Part shown: positions 1 to 11,617 of the stretch, one piece after another | Numbering within the stretch: the first letter of the stretch is position 1 | How the letters are laid out: every line of letters starts with the position of its first letter | Source of the DNA: Sphaeramia orbicularis | Lineage: Eukaryota > Chordata > Actinopteri > Kurtiformes > Apogonidae | Length of the DNA stretch: 64,000 nt | NCBI RefSeq assembly: GCF_902148855.1 | Contig: NC_043978.1 | Location: forward strand, 37,412,294 to 37,476,293 | Direction: 5' to 3' | Program-made: the position numbers and the translations under genes | The notes under the pieces: model-generated | Databases searched by the model: none | Told to the model about the DNA's origin: nothing | The model's input: only the letters and a program-made list of their open reading frames with translations

Positions 1-996
1 AAAGGCCGGCCCACATTTTTAGCCAAGCCCGTCCCTTTTTTATATTCATATGCAGATTGAAGAATGCAAGTTTGGACCCCTCACCTCCCCTCTAAGACCT
101 TTACAATACACGCAGCCAGTGTTTCATCCATAGCCCAGCCTCCTCTCCCTGTGAGCAGCGGCCCTGGATGCTGCCGGTGTCCACTGTGCTGCTGAGTGTC
201 TGTTACTCCAGCCATCTGCCATTCCTTTTAGCTGCTGCAACTTGAGATGCCTCAGAAAAATGGCAGGAAATAAAAGGATAGGAAAGAAAATAGGCAACCA
301 GATGCCATGTCGACAAAGCAGAAAAGTTGTTTAAACTCGAGGCATGGTGCAGACACGGGTGGGGGGCCTGCAGTTTGGGTTTGGTCGGGGGTACGCCGAG
401 CAAGTCTTGCAGACGCTCACAATACTTGATTGTACTCCCTACCTCCCAGCTTATTACTCTTTGCCATCCTGTAATCATGGATGTGAAGTTTTTTTTTGAA
501 AGAGGACAATGTTTGACAATGGGAAGGCGCAACATGTTCACACCAAGAGCATAATGTGTAATTTTATTTTCATTCAAAGCATTCTGCTGTCAGACTGCAA
601 ACTGAATACTATTTTTCCCATACAAAGGTTACCTCTCATTTTTTTTATATCATAAGAATCTGAAAAAAATGTTTTGGGAAAAGACATCGGCGTTCTTTTA
701 ACATGCTTTTCTCCCCCCCAAAAAAAGGCATTTGGTGGCTTTTCATAGCATTATTTTAATTGTCTCGGGTGTGGAACAAGTCCCAACACTTTACCGGTCG
801 CAAGTTTTTATGAATGTTGGTGCGATAATCTACATTGAAGAACATTGTGGGTAATCTTGGTTTTGGGAGCAGCCACATGCATGACAAAGCATGCTGGGAT
901 ATGCAAGGCTCACACAAACCCTGCCACGTATAACCGGCTCCATCTCTCTCCGTCGTTTTTCTCTGTCTACAAACTGTCCCTCCGTCTCTCTCCCAG
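1..996 (+). other. Intron upstream of the last exon of the first gene
   Basis: No coding segment with flanking splice sites could be supported here. The stretch is most simply the last intron of the plus-strand gene whose terminal exon starts at 997. It ends in a good pyrimidine tract and cag acceptor at 991-996. Short open frames at 203-577, 327-554 and 756-1141 have no recognisable domain and overlap each other in several frames. Confidence 0.45.
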
Positions 997-1154
997 GCTC
1001 CTTCACCGGCAGCGTGAGCACCGACGCCAGCACCGTCACCGCAACGACGGACTCTGTCGACCAAGTCTCTCCCACCATGCCCCGTGCCACAAAGAACCGA
1101 GTTTCCGGAAAACTCCGCAGATCAGCCAGCGCTATAAGCAAATCCTCAAACTGA
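997..1154 (+). CDS. Terminal coding exon of an upstream gene, probably the RalGAP alpha-2 subunit (RALGAPA2)
   Basis: Seen: a pyrimidine-rich acceptor ending at 996, then an open frame of about 52 codons in phase 1 ending at TGA 1152-1154. The peptide is Ser/Thr-rich (GSFTGSVSTDASTVTATT) and ends in a basic, phosphosite-like tail (KNRVSGKLRRSASAISKSSN), as expected for a disordered C-terminus. No domain is present, so identity cannot be read from the peptide. Known: in mammals RALGAPA2 lies beside INSM1 in convergent, tail-to-tail orientation, exactly the arrangement here with insm1 on the minus strand. RALGAPA2 is the catalytic GAP subunit that switches off RalA/RalB. Identity is therefore inferred from context only. 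RAP1GAP, on human 1p36, is the other candidate considered. Confidence 0.5.
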
Positions 1155-2445
1155 GCTCTTCAATCCCGTCCCCCTTGTCCCTCGAATGCAGCCTTTAATC
1201 TATTCTCGAAGAACCTCATGTACCCAGCCGTGACTGCAAGGCTTTTTGCCGTGTGTTGTTTTTCTTTGTTTTATTGTCATACAAACATGTAACTGGAGCG
1301 TATTGCAATTTTTAATTTAAGTGGCAATCATTAGTTTTGTTGATGCATTTGTTGTAGTGTTTAGCAACTTAATCACGACGGACATGAGACTGAGCTTTTT
1401 ATGTTCCGCTTTCAGCTAAAGAATTGTCAGCATAGGAAGGGAGGTCATAAAGCAAATGTCATTTTTATTCTCTTTTTCTGGTGCAATCTTGATGCACTAG
1501 AATGAATGAAAGTTCTTACTGTAGTAAGGCAATGGGAGACTGTTTCAGCCTGTTTCTGTACTCAACACTTAATGTATCAAAGCACTGAATGACACAGCTG
1601 TAAATGGCATAATGCTATAACTGCACAAGAGATTGGTATGCATTTATAAATGTCTCTGCCTTTTTACCTCCTCTTGCACTTGCCACAACCTTTCTGTGTC
1701 AAAGACTCCACTTGGTTCTCAGTGACAGGATGATGTTGAAGTCTTCGGTTTTTGTACTGCTCAATGGCGCCACTTCGGACTATGTTTGTGGACCATCTTC
1801 CTACAGCGGAAAGAAGAAAAGACTCTTGTATGGGGAATTCCACCCCAAGACCGATTTGTACTGGCTACACTACTACAGACTTCCTGGGCTCAGAGGCTTT
1901 GTAGTGTGTGCAGTCGGAGGCTTTTTAATTGTTTTGAACCCAGAGTGGACAATCAATGATGTCTTTCTAACTTGAGCTGAGTTGAAATTTGTTTGGGGCT
2001 TTTTTTATCATTCTAATTTTCCTTTTTAAATGAATTCCGATGGATTCTGTCATGATTTGATTTATGCAACCCCACTGGAATGAGAAAAGTCTGCGTTTGT
2101 AATTGTTTTCTGATGTCGTTAACATAGGCTCATGTCCGGTAATTGGATAAGTTCCTCCTGTCTCTTTCCTCTGCTATCAGTTTCCCTGTCCTGTGAAGCT
2201 GAGACATTGACATTCCAACGTTTTTGCACTCACTGTCATTGATTAACTAGCATTGAATGTTTGTGTTTGCTGTTGGATGTAAATTGCTTTAAATTTTATT
2301 TGATGATGTCTGTTAGTTGTATATAGAGAGTACTATTTGATGAATTATTTTTGCTGTCGTGTTATATTTTTTTGTTTTCTTGTGCTGTTTAGAAGAAAAA
2401 TGCCGCCAGAGCCTCAGGTGAATTTTGACTCCATGCACTGGTGTA

Positions 2446-2487
<42 letters not shown>

Positions 2488-3720
2488 TGCATGTGTGTCT
2501 GCAATGTATGTGAGTTTCTGAGGGAACTTCTCACAGTGCCTGTGTTATGTCTGTCCACTGAAATGCTGTTCCACTCCACCTCCAGCCCCCATAATCATAT
2601 TTCACTAGTCATCATGTGACATCCTACATGGCATCTCCTCGTTTCCCCCTGTTCTACTCTAAAGTCTTGTGCTTCCCATAACAACAATAACAACAGCAGA
2701 TGGATGAAGTCGTGGGGCTCCTTATTATAGGTGGTGCACAGCTCCATCTTTAACTGTGAATGGAAACGAGAGGCACCAACTCCTCCTCTTTCCCATGATC
2801 CTCTCCCCATGTCGCCTCCTGAGGCCAGAGGAGGGGTGGGGCGCCGGGTTTAGGTGGCATGCCAGAGCTGAACTCTCCCAGCCTTCCTAGCAACAGCCAG
2901 GCTCGTGCTCCCTTCTCCAGCCTGCCCACTCGGGTTGTCATGGTAGCCAGGTGTTCCCTGCACACACACACACACACACACACGTGTTGCAGACTCGCAC
3001 CTTCCGAGGGCTCCACCCCAGCTGCAACACTATCCCCATCTGTTGCACTACTATGCCTTACTTTCCACATGCTCTCCTGTCATGTTCCTCTTTCTCTCGC
3101 ATCACGCCTGCTTTGTTTGTTCATCCCCCTCAGGCTGAAAACAGGGGAATCCAAACAAGAGCGTAGAGGTGCTGAGAGTAAATTCCTATTTTTGTGCTTG
3201 TTTGTTTTTGAAGAATGTAAAGGCCTGGATCACGTCAATGGTTTTTATCCCCCCCTCACCACCACCCCTCCTCCTCCTCCTCCTCCTCCAAAAGCCACTT
3301 GAAGGAATCACCCAGGATGTTGATCTAAAGATTGTAGCTTATAGATAATACTTGTGGAAGGGGTCTGTACTCCCTTTGGTGACTTAGTTGCTGGAGACAT
3401 TAGTTTGGACCAAGATAAGGATTGTGTGTCTTATATACGTGAAGAAAATGAGCTAGTGTTAGTCCTAGTATGTTTTATGTTTTCTTCTCGTTCTAGAAAT
3501 CCTTGTACATTGTGTCAAATTTGAGGGCTTGAGCACCCTCTGAATATAAATATATTAATGCCTGTAATATAATCTTTGTATAAGAGAGAGAGGAAAAAAG
3601 CTTGAAGATTTCATCATTTCTTGTCAACATATCAAACTGTTTTTAACGACCGAAGTCCTGCTATCTTTATTAGAAATGTGAAAATTGAAACATTTCATTA
3701 AATCAATTTGAAATTCTATG
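1155..3720 (+). other. Probable 3' UTR of the upstream gene
   Basis: About 2.5 kb of AT-rich, non-coding sequence follows the stop at 1154. It holds a (GT)n run near 2447-2478, a (CA)n run near 2961-2983 and a CTC-rich tract near 3265-3290, with no splice-bounded coding segment. The first plausible polyadenylation signal on this strand is ATTAAA at 3697-3702. A long 3' UTR is an inference; no transcript evidence is available. The 87-codon frame at 1712-1975 is judged a chance ORF. Confidence 0.4.
3697..3702 (+). terminator. Candidate polyadenylation signal (ATTAAA)
   Basis: ATTAAA, the commonest variant hexamer, is followed by T/GT-rich sequence (tttcttgttgtgttttt) within about 40 nt, as expected of a cleavage site. 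It would end the 3' UTR of the gene whose stop is at 1154. Confidence 0.35.
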
Positions 3721-5509
3721 TTTCTTGTTGTGTTTTTCATCAGCTAATTGTGTTATGTAAGATTTTGTGGATTAATGTGTGTGGGTTTCACCAGAAAAAA
3801 AAAAAAAAAAGAAAGGTGTGTGTGTGCTGACATGATGCTGTTACCATGGACTTTGTGACCCTGGCCCGGCCTTGTGAGCAGCAGCAGGGGTAACCTGACC
3901 CTCCTCCCATCTGTCTCCCCTGCTGCTCAGCTCCGCTTTGGGGAGGCCAGCATAATGGAACCTCACCAGGAGGTACAGGTGCAGTGGTCGCGGCACCTTC
4001 GGGTGCCCTGCCTCGCCTGTCCACATAAAGACGCAAGAAAAGCACTTGACCGTAATTGGAACCTTAAAAGTGTGTGTGTGACAAGGAGGACTAATGTCAC
4101 CTCATTTTCACCCAGCTCACTGCTGTTTGCCTCAATCACTAGCTCTCAGATAGTTTTCAACAGAAAATGCAGGAGCTCCTTGTCCCAGCCTTTACATTAT
4201 CACCAAAGTCTTTTCACATGTTTCACTGTTGGTGGTTTTATATTTTCACACTTCAGAAATCTCTCTGTCTTGATGTCCTGACTTTGGTGCCTATAAAGGG
4301 GGAATTGACTCATTTAAAAAAAAAAAAAAGAGAGAGAGAGAGAAAGAAAGAATATATTTTATTCTCTTTGGCATAGACAGATGCAAAAGTATTGTAGAGT
4401 AGAAAGACTAAAAGTGATTTAAGTCAGGTTTTTATGCCTTAAAGGGAAGTTTTACCCTGAACTCTAAGGTCAGCCCCATGCTGGCAGTGTGCTCTTCAGT
4501 CCCAGCTGTATCTGTGAATTGAAAGCTGCCTGGTAAATTACAGCTGACTTAATGCTTAACAGGTTGAGCAGGTCAGATATGAAGCCAACTGAGCCATGAT
4601 GTGTTTTAAATCAGCTGTAAGCAACAAATATCGAGCTACATGATTCGTCCGGAGCAGACAGATGTTTTACTGCTCCAGAGGTGAGCTCTGATCTGCCACC
4701 TCTTTGTCCTCCTGTCATGTCCTGACATGGTATTAAGGCGGAATTTATGATTAGGCCCTAAGTGCTTCTTCTCTATGGGATGGAAGCGGCGTCTATTGAA
4801 CCACTACAGCCAGGATTTACTAATAAGTCATGACAAACAGGGAGTCGATGGCAAAGGTTTAGTCAGGGGCTGCTTCTCTTGTTAAGGACAGCATCCCATA
4901 GTGGGAAAGAGATGTCACATTAAAAAAAAAAAGTGACTTTGATCATGAACCAGCTGTAGATAAACACCTGATCAGTGTAATGTGTTGCATTTTCTCTTCT
5001 GTAATTCAACTTGATCTGAAATATGGCACTTGCAAAACATTTAAAGATTCATTTACAAGTTGATAAAGTCATGCAGCTCCAAAAAAACTAAAATATCACA
5101 ACCACTAAGGTCGTTTTGAAACATCTCTGGATATTTCAATTTAGCACACCTGAAGTAAATATTAAAAGTGTGATGCCTTTACACAGCATCTCACTTTTTG
5201 TCTTTTTATGCAGCCTTATAATAAAAGAATTTCTAGTCTATGAAACTATGTGGGCAATTCTTTTCTGTGTTTTTTCGCGTGATTCGAAGTATGCTCTAAC
5301 AAACTTGTCATTAGCCAGATTCCTGCAAATCAGAGAATCAACAAAAACAGGCTTGAAAGTAAATAAAAAGATCTACTGTATCTACAAACTTGCGTAGAAA
5401 AAAGGTGATTCAATGATAGGAATTGTCTACATTCTTTCTCACAGCCACATGCTTTTTTTCCTCTGCTCATTTAGAAAAGTTAAATCACCTTGAGACACTT
5501 GTTCCTTTT
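3721..5509. other. Intergenic gap between two convergent 3' ends
   Basis: No gene is seen. It contains a 16-17 nt poly-A run near 3795-3810, an imperfect GAGCAGCAG.../...CTGCTGCTC inverted repeat at 3876-3928, an A/GA-rich low-complexity patch near 4316-4350, and otherwise unremarkable AT-rich sequence. The convergent arrangement means both flanking genes terminate into this gap. Confidence 0.5.
3876..3928. repeat. Inverted repeat (12-bp stem, about 26-nt loop)
   Basis: GAGCAGCAGCAGGGG at 3876-3890 can pair with CCCCTGCTGCTC at 3917-3928. The arms are almost perfect complements and could form a hairpin in RNA or DNA. It lies beyond the candidate poly(A) site of the plus-strand gene, so its role, if any, is unknown. 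Confidence 0.4.
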
Positions 5510-5522
5510 GAAAATATTTTTT

Positions 5523-5528
5523 TTTATT
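5523..5528 (-). terminator. insm1: insm1 polyadenylation signal (AATAAA on minus)
   Basis: TTTATT on the plus strand reads AATAAA on the minus strand, about 1.03 kb downstream of the insm1 stop codon. The following minus-strand sequence is U/A-rich. It is the most distal good signal before the convergent neighbour. Confidence 0.45.
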
Positions 5529-6561
5529 ATTTTCGATAGACAACAACGATATACACATACAATCAAAGCGCTATAAAAGCCAACATTTAAGAAAAATAAC
5601 TTGTCCTTAAAAAAGATTGCATCTAAGGTAAGAGCTTTACGTTTTTTCTTTTTTTTTTTTTTACAAGAGCTGTGGAGATTGAAGATTAAAACCCGACCCA
5701 CGACAATTATCACAACTCATAAATTTGACAAAAAAAAAGAAATCAAAAACAAAAGAAAACATTTTGGCTATACGACATGTAAACTGCCAGAACGATTCAC
5801 AGAAAAATCACAACAAACACAACAATAAGTTACATAAAATAATTAGAATAAATAAATAAATAAACTTATGATGAAAAATATTGCAACAATCTTCAATAAT
5901 AAAATATGTGCCAGCATTCAAAATTAAAACAATCTATGTTGACTTCTTTTAAGGCAGTTATACAGCGGGATTTGGATGTGTATGTAGGCTATTTCGGACT
6001 AGGCTTATTTGTATACTAAAGGCATTTGTGGTTCTACTAAACAGGGAATGCTTCAGTCACTCTTTTTTTTCCACCAAGACAAAGTTGATAAGTTCTGTCA
6101 TTCACAAACTAGCGTAAAGCTACAGTGATAGAGCAATCACGGTCGGTGAATCCAAAAGGCTTTGAATGGGGAAAGGGTTTCTGAGAATTAAGACATTTCT
6201 TAGGTCTAGAAGCTATCATTGAGTACACGTGCTGTCCTAGAAAAATACCCTTTAACAGTCAAACTAACGCTTTGTATTCTTTTTTTTCTTGATAAACTAA
6301 TTTGAGAAAGAAAATCTCAAAATAGGCCTATATGTAATTCAAATATAGAGAGAAGCATTCAACAATCACTGATTGGCATGGAAAAGACACCTCATAAACA
6401 CCACTGAAACATCAAACCGCCCTGCCTTTCATTGGCCTAAAGTTATGGCAGTGAGCATCACAGACTCTTTATTTTTTTTAACCCCAAAGCCACTTTTTTT
6501 GTTTTCTTTTTTATCTTTTTTTTTTTTTTCCTGCGTTAAAGGCACGAGTTTAGTGTTGTCT
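5529..6561 (-). other. insm1: insm1 3' UTR
   Basis: AT-rich non-coding sequence between the insm1 stop and the candidate AATAAA at 5528-5523. It carries several homopolymer runs (T12 near 5649-5661; T10 near 6519-6529 on the plus strand). INSM1 transcripts of vertebrates have long AU-rich 3' UTRs, consistent with this span. Confidence 0.5.
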
Positions 6562-8064
6562 TTAGCAGGCAGGGCGCACCGGCATTTGCAGCAGGATCAC
6601 CTGCCTGTTCTCCGAGGGGTGGCACTTGTTTATGTGCCTGGTGAGCCCCGGTGAGCTGTAGAGAGTGGCGGGGCAGTATTTGCACGGGTAAATCTGGGAG
6701 GAGTGCATGAGGCGCAGGTGTCTCTCCTGGCCGGCCCTGCTGGTGAAACTCTCCCCGCACACCGGGCACAGTAGGCAGTCCACCGGGCTCAGATTGAGGG
6801 GGCTTTGGTTTGAGGCTTCCTCTGAGGAGGAGGAGGAGGATGCTGAGGATGATGATGAGGATGAGGAGGAGGAGGACACCGGAGGCTGCTCTACTGCGCG
6901 CTCGCTGCTTTGAAACCCGTGCTCCTCCAACACTTTCTTTTGCAAGGCCTGGTGTCCCATGATGTGTTTTCTTAGGTATGCCTGTCGCTTAAACCTCTTC
7001 CCGCAGAACTGGCAGTCGTAACAACCATCTTCAGAACCCGACTCGGACAGACCTGGACTAGGGGTGTCTCTGTCACTCATGTCTTTGGCTTCGTCGGAGA
7101 TTGACTTGACCCCCAGCGGTGGCATTTTGGCCATTTCAGGTTTGATGCCCTGTGCGGGGGGCATCGCAGGTGGCCCGGCGGTCCGGGGTTTGTGCCAGCG
7201 GCGGTGAGAGGCGAGGTTGGCCGGGCAGCTGAACATCTTGTCACACTCGGGACACCGGTACTCGACCCTGACGATGCGGGAGCATTTGTGCTGAGCCAGA
7301 GAGAAAGGATCCGCGTACGCCTCTTTGCACAGCTGGCACACAAACTCCCCTAAAGGCTTGTTTCCTCCGGAGGTCTGCGCCCTGGGCTTCATCTCCACCG
7401 GCCCCTCTTTGATTTTGAGCCCCAGCACAGGAGAAGTGGTCACCTCGTCTTCAAAGTTGAGTTTTCTAATGGCTTTGGGTTTCTTGGGCGCAGGCTTAGT
7501 TTTGCGCTCCGGAGCATCAGTTGCGGGTCTTTTGGTGGCAGGCCGGTTGTTTGGGGCCGGGAGGCTGTTACTGCTGCTGCTGTTACTGCTGCTGCTGCTG
7601 CTGCTGCTGGTGGTGATGGTGCCGCTACGGCTGCTGTTGCTGGTGCCGATCTTCAGGTCGACCGGTGCGTACAGGAGATGATCCAGACCGGAGAGGGACG
7701 CAGGTGTCGGGAATGACTCGGCAGAAATAGGCGAGCCCAGATTGAAACTTCGCTCAAAATATCCCCTGTCGTGCTCTTTGCTGATGGGCCGGGTGGGGCT
7801 GTAGAGGGCTTGGCACACCGCCTCCGGGTTGCCGAACTGTGCCGGCTTCTCCAGTCTTGGCACAGGGGCATCAGCTGCTGTGAAATCCGGCGATGCTGCG
7901 GCGCGGTCCGGACTAGACGCCCCGGACATGGGCGGGGAGGGGTCCGGATGACTCTGCAAGGCAGCTGGGGTGGGTGGCTCCTGGAGGTCATCTTCGTCTG
8001 ACCGAGTCCTGTAGGAAACATGTGCAGATTTCTTGTTTCTTTTTACCAGGAACCCTTTGGGCAT
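6562..8064 (-). CDS. insm1: Insulinoma-associated protein 1 (INSM1), zinc-finger transcriptional repressor
   Basis: Intronless ORF of 500 codons starting [12 protein letters not shown], the SNAG repressor motif that must sit at the extreme N-terminus, so the start is certain. INSM1-specific landmarks follow: [11 protein letters not shown] (about 88-98), [21 protein letters not shown] (about 102-122), [31 protein letters not shown] (about 194-224). Five C2H2-type fingers lie at about 241-261, 269-291, 349-371, 432-455 and 460-483, and the tail [13 protein letters not shown] is the family terminus. INSM1 recruits KDM1A/HDAC complexes through SNAG and drives neuroendocrine and neuronal delamination programmes in the nucleus. 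Human INSM1 is 510 aa, so length is normal. Oddities: two long Ser runs (about 153-166 and 397-415) replace the Pro/Gly/Ala-rich linkers of mammals. INSM2 was excluded because it lacks the YSPTRP and SFNLGSP motifs. Whether this is the a or b fish duplicate cannot be told. Confidence 0.97.
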   Translation of the reverse strand: MPKGFLVKRNKKSAHVSYRTRSDEDDLQEPPTPAALQSHPDPSPPMSGASSPDRAAASPDFTAADAPVPRLEKPAQFGNPEAVCQALYSPTRPISKEHDRGYFERSFNLGSPISAESFPTPASLSGLDHLLYAPVDLKIGTSNSSRSGTITTSSSSSSSSNSSSSNSLPAPNNRPATKRPATDAPERKTKPAPKKPKAIRKLNFEDEVTTSPVLGLKIKEGPVEMKPRAQTSGGNKPLGEFVCQLCKEAYADPFSLAQHKCSRIVRVEYRCPECDKMFSCPANLASHRRWHKPRTAGPPAMPPAQGIKPEMAKMPPLGVKSISDEAKDMSDRDTPSPGLSESGSEDGCYDCQFCGKRFKRQAYLRKHIMGHQALQKKVLEEHGFQSSERAVEQPPVSSSSSSSSSSSASSSSSSEEASNQSPLNLSPVDCLLCPVCGESFTSRAGQERHLRLMHSSQIYPCKYCPATLYSSPGLTRHINKCHPSENRQVILLQMPVRPAC

Positions 8065-8228
8065 CTTGGCGAGTCACAGCTGAAAGGCACTTCGGGGAGG
8101 CGGGTGATGTCTCGAGTATCCAGGTTTGTTAAAAATATGGCAACACTAGAAGCTTGTGGGACTTTATCTCCACAGTATATCGATCCTTCTGTTGCTGAAA
8201 TGTTTTCGTCTCCAAGGCATAGCTCCAC

Positions 8229-8389
8229 TCTTTTTATGCCGGAATGATGCTATTGTTCTCGCCCCCCCCTGTTGCAGCATCCCTGACCAATCGGATGAAA
8301 CCAAGATCCCAGTGGATTTGATTGTGGGAGGGCTCAAAGCCTGGGTTTGGTGGATTTCGTTGGAGGATGTGCAGATAGCTTAGCAGATG
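8229..8389 (-). promoter_or_regulatory. insm1: insm1 core promoter elements
   Basis: Reading the minus strand towards insm1: an E-box CAGATG (plus 8384-8389) of the type bound by NEUROD/ASCL1, a CCAAT pentamer (plus 8287-8291), and a TATA-like CATAAAAAG (plus 8229-8238) about 165 nt upstream of the ATG. The order and spacing suit a TATA-type promoter. Known: the mammalian INSM1 promoter is activated by NEUROD1/E47 through E-boxes and repressed by INSM1 itself. The sites here are read by eye and untested. Confidence 0.45.
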
Positions 8390-9539
8390 CACTGGCGGTT
8401 TATTACATTAATGTGTGCGCTCAGCCCCTCCCCGACAGAGGCACACGCCGGGACCCTCCTTTTTTTACGGTCTGATGGGCCCCTATACAAATGCACACGT
8501 GCCACGGCTTTGTGGCTCTCCTTTGGGGGGCCCGTAGCTGCCAAAAGGAAATGTCCGTCACTGCCACAATCATCACAATTTAGAATTAAGACACGGGTGA
8601 GACAAGCTTGGTCAGTGTTAAACTAAAAGGTGTGCGTGTTTAGATTCGTGCCACGGTGCGTTAAAGTAACCTTTTTACCTAATGGCACAACTATAAAACA
8701 CGTCTGTTGTGCAGCTTTTTTCATGTCAGTGCTCCCGGATGCTTTGTGGCTCCACACTGTTTACAGTTGTTTATTTTCTTCATGTTTGAGCCCGTTTTAC
8801 GCACGACCTTTACGCATATTACAGCGGGGCTCAAAGCAAACCAAATAACCCAGTTGCTTTATGGGTCTTTATTTTATTATGTCTTAAATAAACAGTGTAG
8901 AGGGAGTGTTTCTTTATTTTAAGGCACGTGTCTGTCTCGGTAGTTTAACTCGACATATAAATCAGACATCTCGCTGCATACATAAGTAATAAGAAGGCCC
9001 TCTGGTCTTTGTGCACAATGGACACGTCTGCCCGTGCTTGGATATCCCTGGCTTTTTTTTTTTTTTTTTTTTTTTTTTCGTTTGAAAAGCAAATTGACCT
9101 CTTAACTGTGAAACGGGACTCATGGCCAATCTGGCCCACCGCTAGACGCGTGCTGGGCGGAATCAGTGCTCCAGACAAAGAAGGCCGCAGCCGAGGCTTG
9201 AATGTGTTGCAGTGTTGCCTACAGTTTCCAAAATGAAGTTTGTACTGTCGGCTATAGATGGAAACACGCTGCTGATAAGTAGTCTAATCCTCTATAATTA
9301 GTTAAACCCCAAAGGTCTATAGTTTATACAAATTAAAAATAAAGACAAATAAATCATCTTAATTATATAACTAATAACTTGAATCATCTGGACTTCTGGT
9401 TTTTGGTTGACACACAGGAAATGCCTCTTTTCTTCCCGTCTTCTTATTGTGTGTATGCATATCACATGTTTAGTGTATTCGTCTGTTTTTTTTTTTTTTT
9501 TTTTTCTTCGTTATAGTGACTAAATGTAGGCTGCAGTGC

Positions 9540-9760
9540 GCCTCTTGGCAGAGGGTGCATTCTTTTCCCTTTCAGTCGGAGACCAGGGAGGAATTAATCT
9601 CCATCGTCGTACATTGTTCCCCTCATTTGCATAAAGCTGCAGTATGACCAAGTCAAATAATTACACAATCGGAGCTGAGCCGCAGGCCTGCCCCTCTTTT
9701 CAATAGGCCTCTCTGTGCCGGTGCCTTCTCACCTGCCTGGAAGCACACCGTTATTTAGGT
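9540..9760. promoter_or_regulatory. Candidate enhancer block with SOX-POU composite
   Basis: A GC-balanced, repeat-free island in AT-rich surroundings, about 1.5 kb 5' of insm1. CATTGTT (9612-9618, SOX-type) is followed after 6 nt by ATTTGCAT (9625-9632, POU octamer core), an arrangement typical of neural SOX2/POU3F enhancers. TAATTACACAATC lies near 9657. Placement upstream of a neural progenitor gene makes an insm1 enhancer plausible; conservation could not be checked. Confidence 0.35.
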
Positions 9761-11129
9761 TAGACAGGGTTAAGTGACAGATTTGTTGATTTTTTTTTTT
9801 TTCCATAGAGTTTGTTCGAAGTTGAACTAAACAAACATATAGTCAATAATTTTTTGCTTTTTTAAAAATAAGTCAACTTTTATTTCTATAGTTACATAAT
9901 CATGAGTTTGCTTTTTTCACTATCTCCTATTCGACCTTATTTTTTACTGTAAATAAATTATGCGCCTCACCCAAACTAAATATCTGAACTTATGTGTGTT
10001 TAAGTGTCATGTTGTCCTAAAGCTTTCATGTCTGATCATCTATTAGTCGTGGTTTGTTGGGACTACAATCTTTGATGGCATTTTAACGAGTTCCTCTTTT
10101 TTCCCCCCCATGATAATTTCTATGGGGCTCGTGGGCCGGTGCGCTGGCCTTGGCAGTCCGTGCGCATGCGCGTGTTTGCTCAGTGGCGCGTGCTGCCCTG
10201 CGCGGATGGGAAGCATAGGCGCCTTATTAGCATACAGCTGCAGCCCCTTTAATGCACACTCAGATACATCCTGCTGCAGCTTATCACATGCGATGGGATT
10301 TCAGATGTTGCCCTCATTTAACTCTTTGCTGCTGGTTGTTGTTGTTTTGTTTTTTAATTGTTTAGTATATGATAAAAAGTTTCAAAGAACAAGTTTTTTT
10401 TTTCCAACTGTTTATGAACATGTGTCTACCTAGTTAGTATTATACATATGAGCTGATGCAGTCAAGTAGTGTTGTAATTGTTTAGAGTTTACAGGAAGAT
10501 TTTTTTTTTTTTTCAATTCTTTATGTAAAAATTTTTAATTGTAAGGTGTTTGTGTTTATGCTGACATATTATACACATACACTGCCACAGTCAGTTGAAT
10601 TATACACATGAATTGATGCAGTCAGTAGTGTTGTAATTGTTCAGTATATATAAGAGTTTATAGGAGGAAGTTTTAAAAGAGAGCTTTATTGTCCTCATTG
10701 TGGAAATGCATCTTTGGCCCCACAGAAACCAAAAAACATATAACAAATTATCACACAAGACTTCACAGCCAGTACAACAGAAAAATTATTTGATTGTAAC
10801 GTGTTTGTATTTATCCTGGCTTCAACATATTTCTGCTTTATGATATTTTTTGTGCTAAGCCTCATGGAAAAACTGTTTGACAATAATTTTGCAGTAAAAA
10901 CTGACCATTCTGTCTGTTCTGGACTCAGAGCTGGTGCTTATTTCACTGCACCACCTACAGGATGAAAGATTCATTCTGAGCACACTGAGGGAAAGTTTGC
11001 ATAACCAATGCATTACACTTTGTAGGGATTTTATCATGCTGCTCCTGTCAAACATTAACTGTGGTTTCCAAGGAAGCTGTAGAGCGGTTACTTATTTCAC
11101 AATGATTAGATTACGTCTGTTCTCGCTGT

Positions 11130-11480
11130 AGATGTTCAGAAACCTCCTGTACTTCCCACATGAGTGACTGGCTCCATGTGCTTTGCCAAGCCAAGTTAAT
11201 TTCAAAGTGCAACAGGACAAGACTGTAATTGGTGCTCACTACATGGCCACCTCCAATGCACTGTCAATCAATTATTGTAATGGATTAGCTGAGGTCCTAT
11301 TCTGGCGGGTTGTAATCTGATAGAGGGCTCTTTCAGCACCATGGAGAGAGCCAGCGAGGGACCCAGATTTAATCAGGCTGGATGTGGACACAGCACAGCC
11401 TCGGCCTCAGCCTTTGTCCTCACACTGAGGCTGAGCAGGCACCGACAACAGAACAATGTCACAGTGGGACAAAAGTGCCA
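11130..11480. promoter_or_regulatory. Candidate conserved non-coding block
   Basis: Repeat-free stretch with dense homeodomain-type sites: TAATTG, TGTCAATCAATTATTGTAA, GGATTAGCTGAGG and TTTAATCAGG (about 11220-11385). TGTCAATCA resembles PBX/HOX sites. No coding frame. The composition differs from flanking AT-rich DNA, which suggests selection, but this is inference. Confidence 0.3.
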
Positions 11481-11543
11481 GAGTTTAATGAAGTGATTGG
11501 TTTTTAAATGTAGTTCTAAATGAGCTTGTCCAAAACACATTAC

Positions 11544-11544
<1 letters not shown>

Positions 11545-11616
<72 letters not shown>

Positions 11617-11617
11617 T
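11545..11617 (+). repeat. (TTTC)n microsatellite
   Basis: About 18 uninterrupted TTTC units (polypyrimidine/polypurine tract). Confidence 0.95.

Noticed and set aside
997-1154. Assignment of the first exon to RAP1GAP (human 1p36)
   Set aside because: Possible from the general 1p synteny, but convergent placement beside insm1 fits RALGAPA2 better; the peptide itself does not decide.
1712-1975. 87-codon plus ORF
   Set aside because: Lies in the presumed 3' UTR of the upstream gene, with no family resemblance.
2313-2619. ORFs made of His/Thr or Cys/Val repeats
   Set aside because: Translations of a (GT)n/(CA)n microsatellite. The same holds for ORFs at 2951-3166 and 58179-58493.
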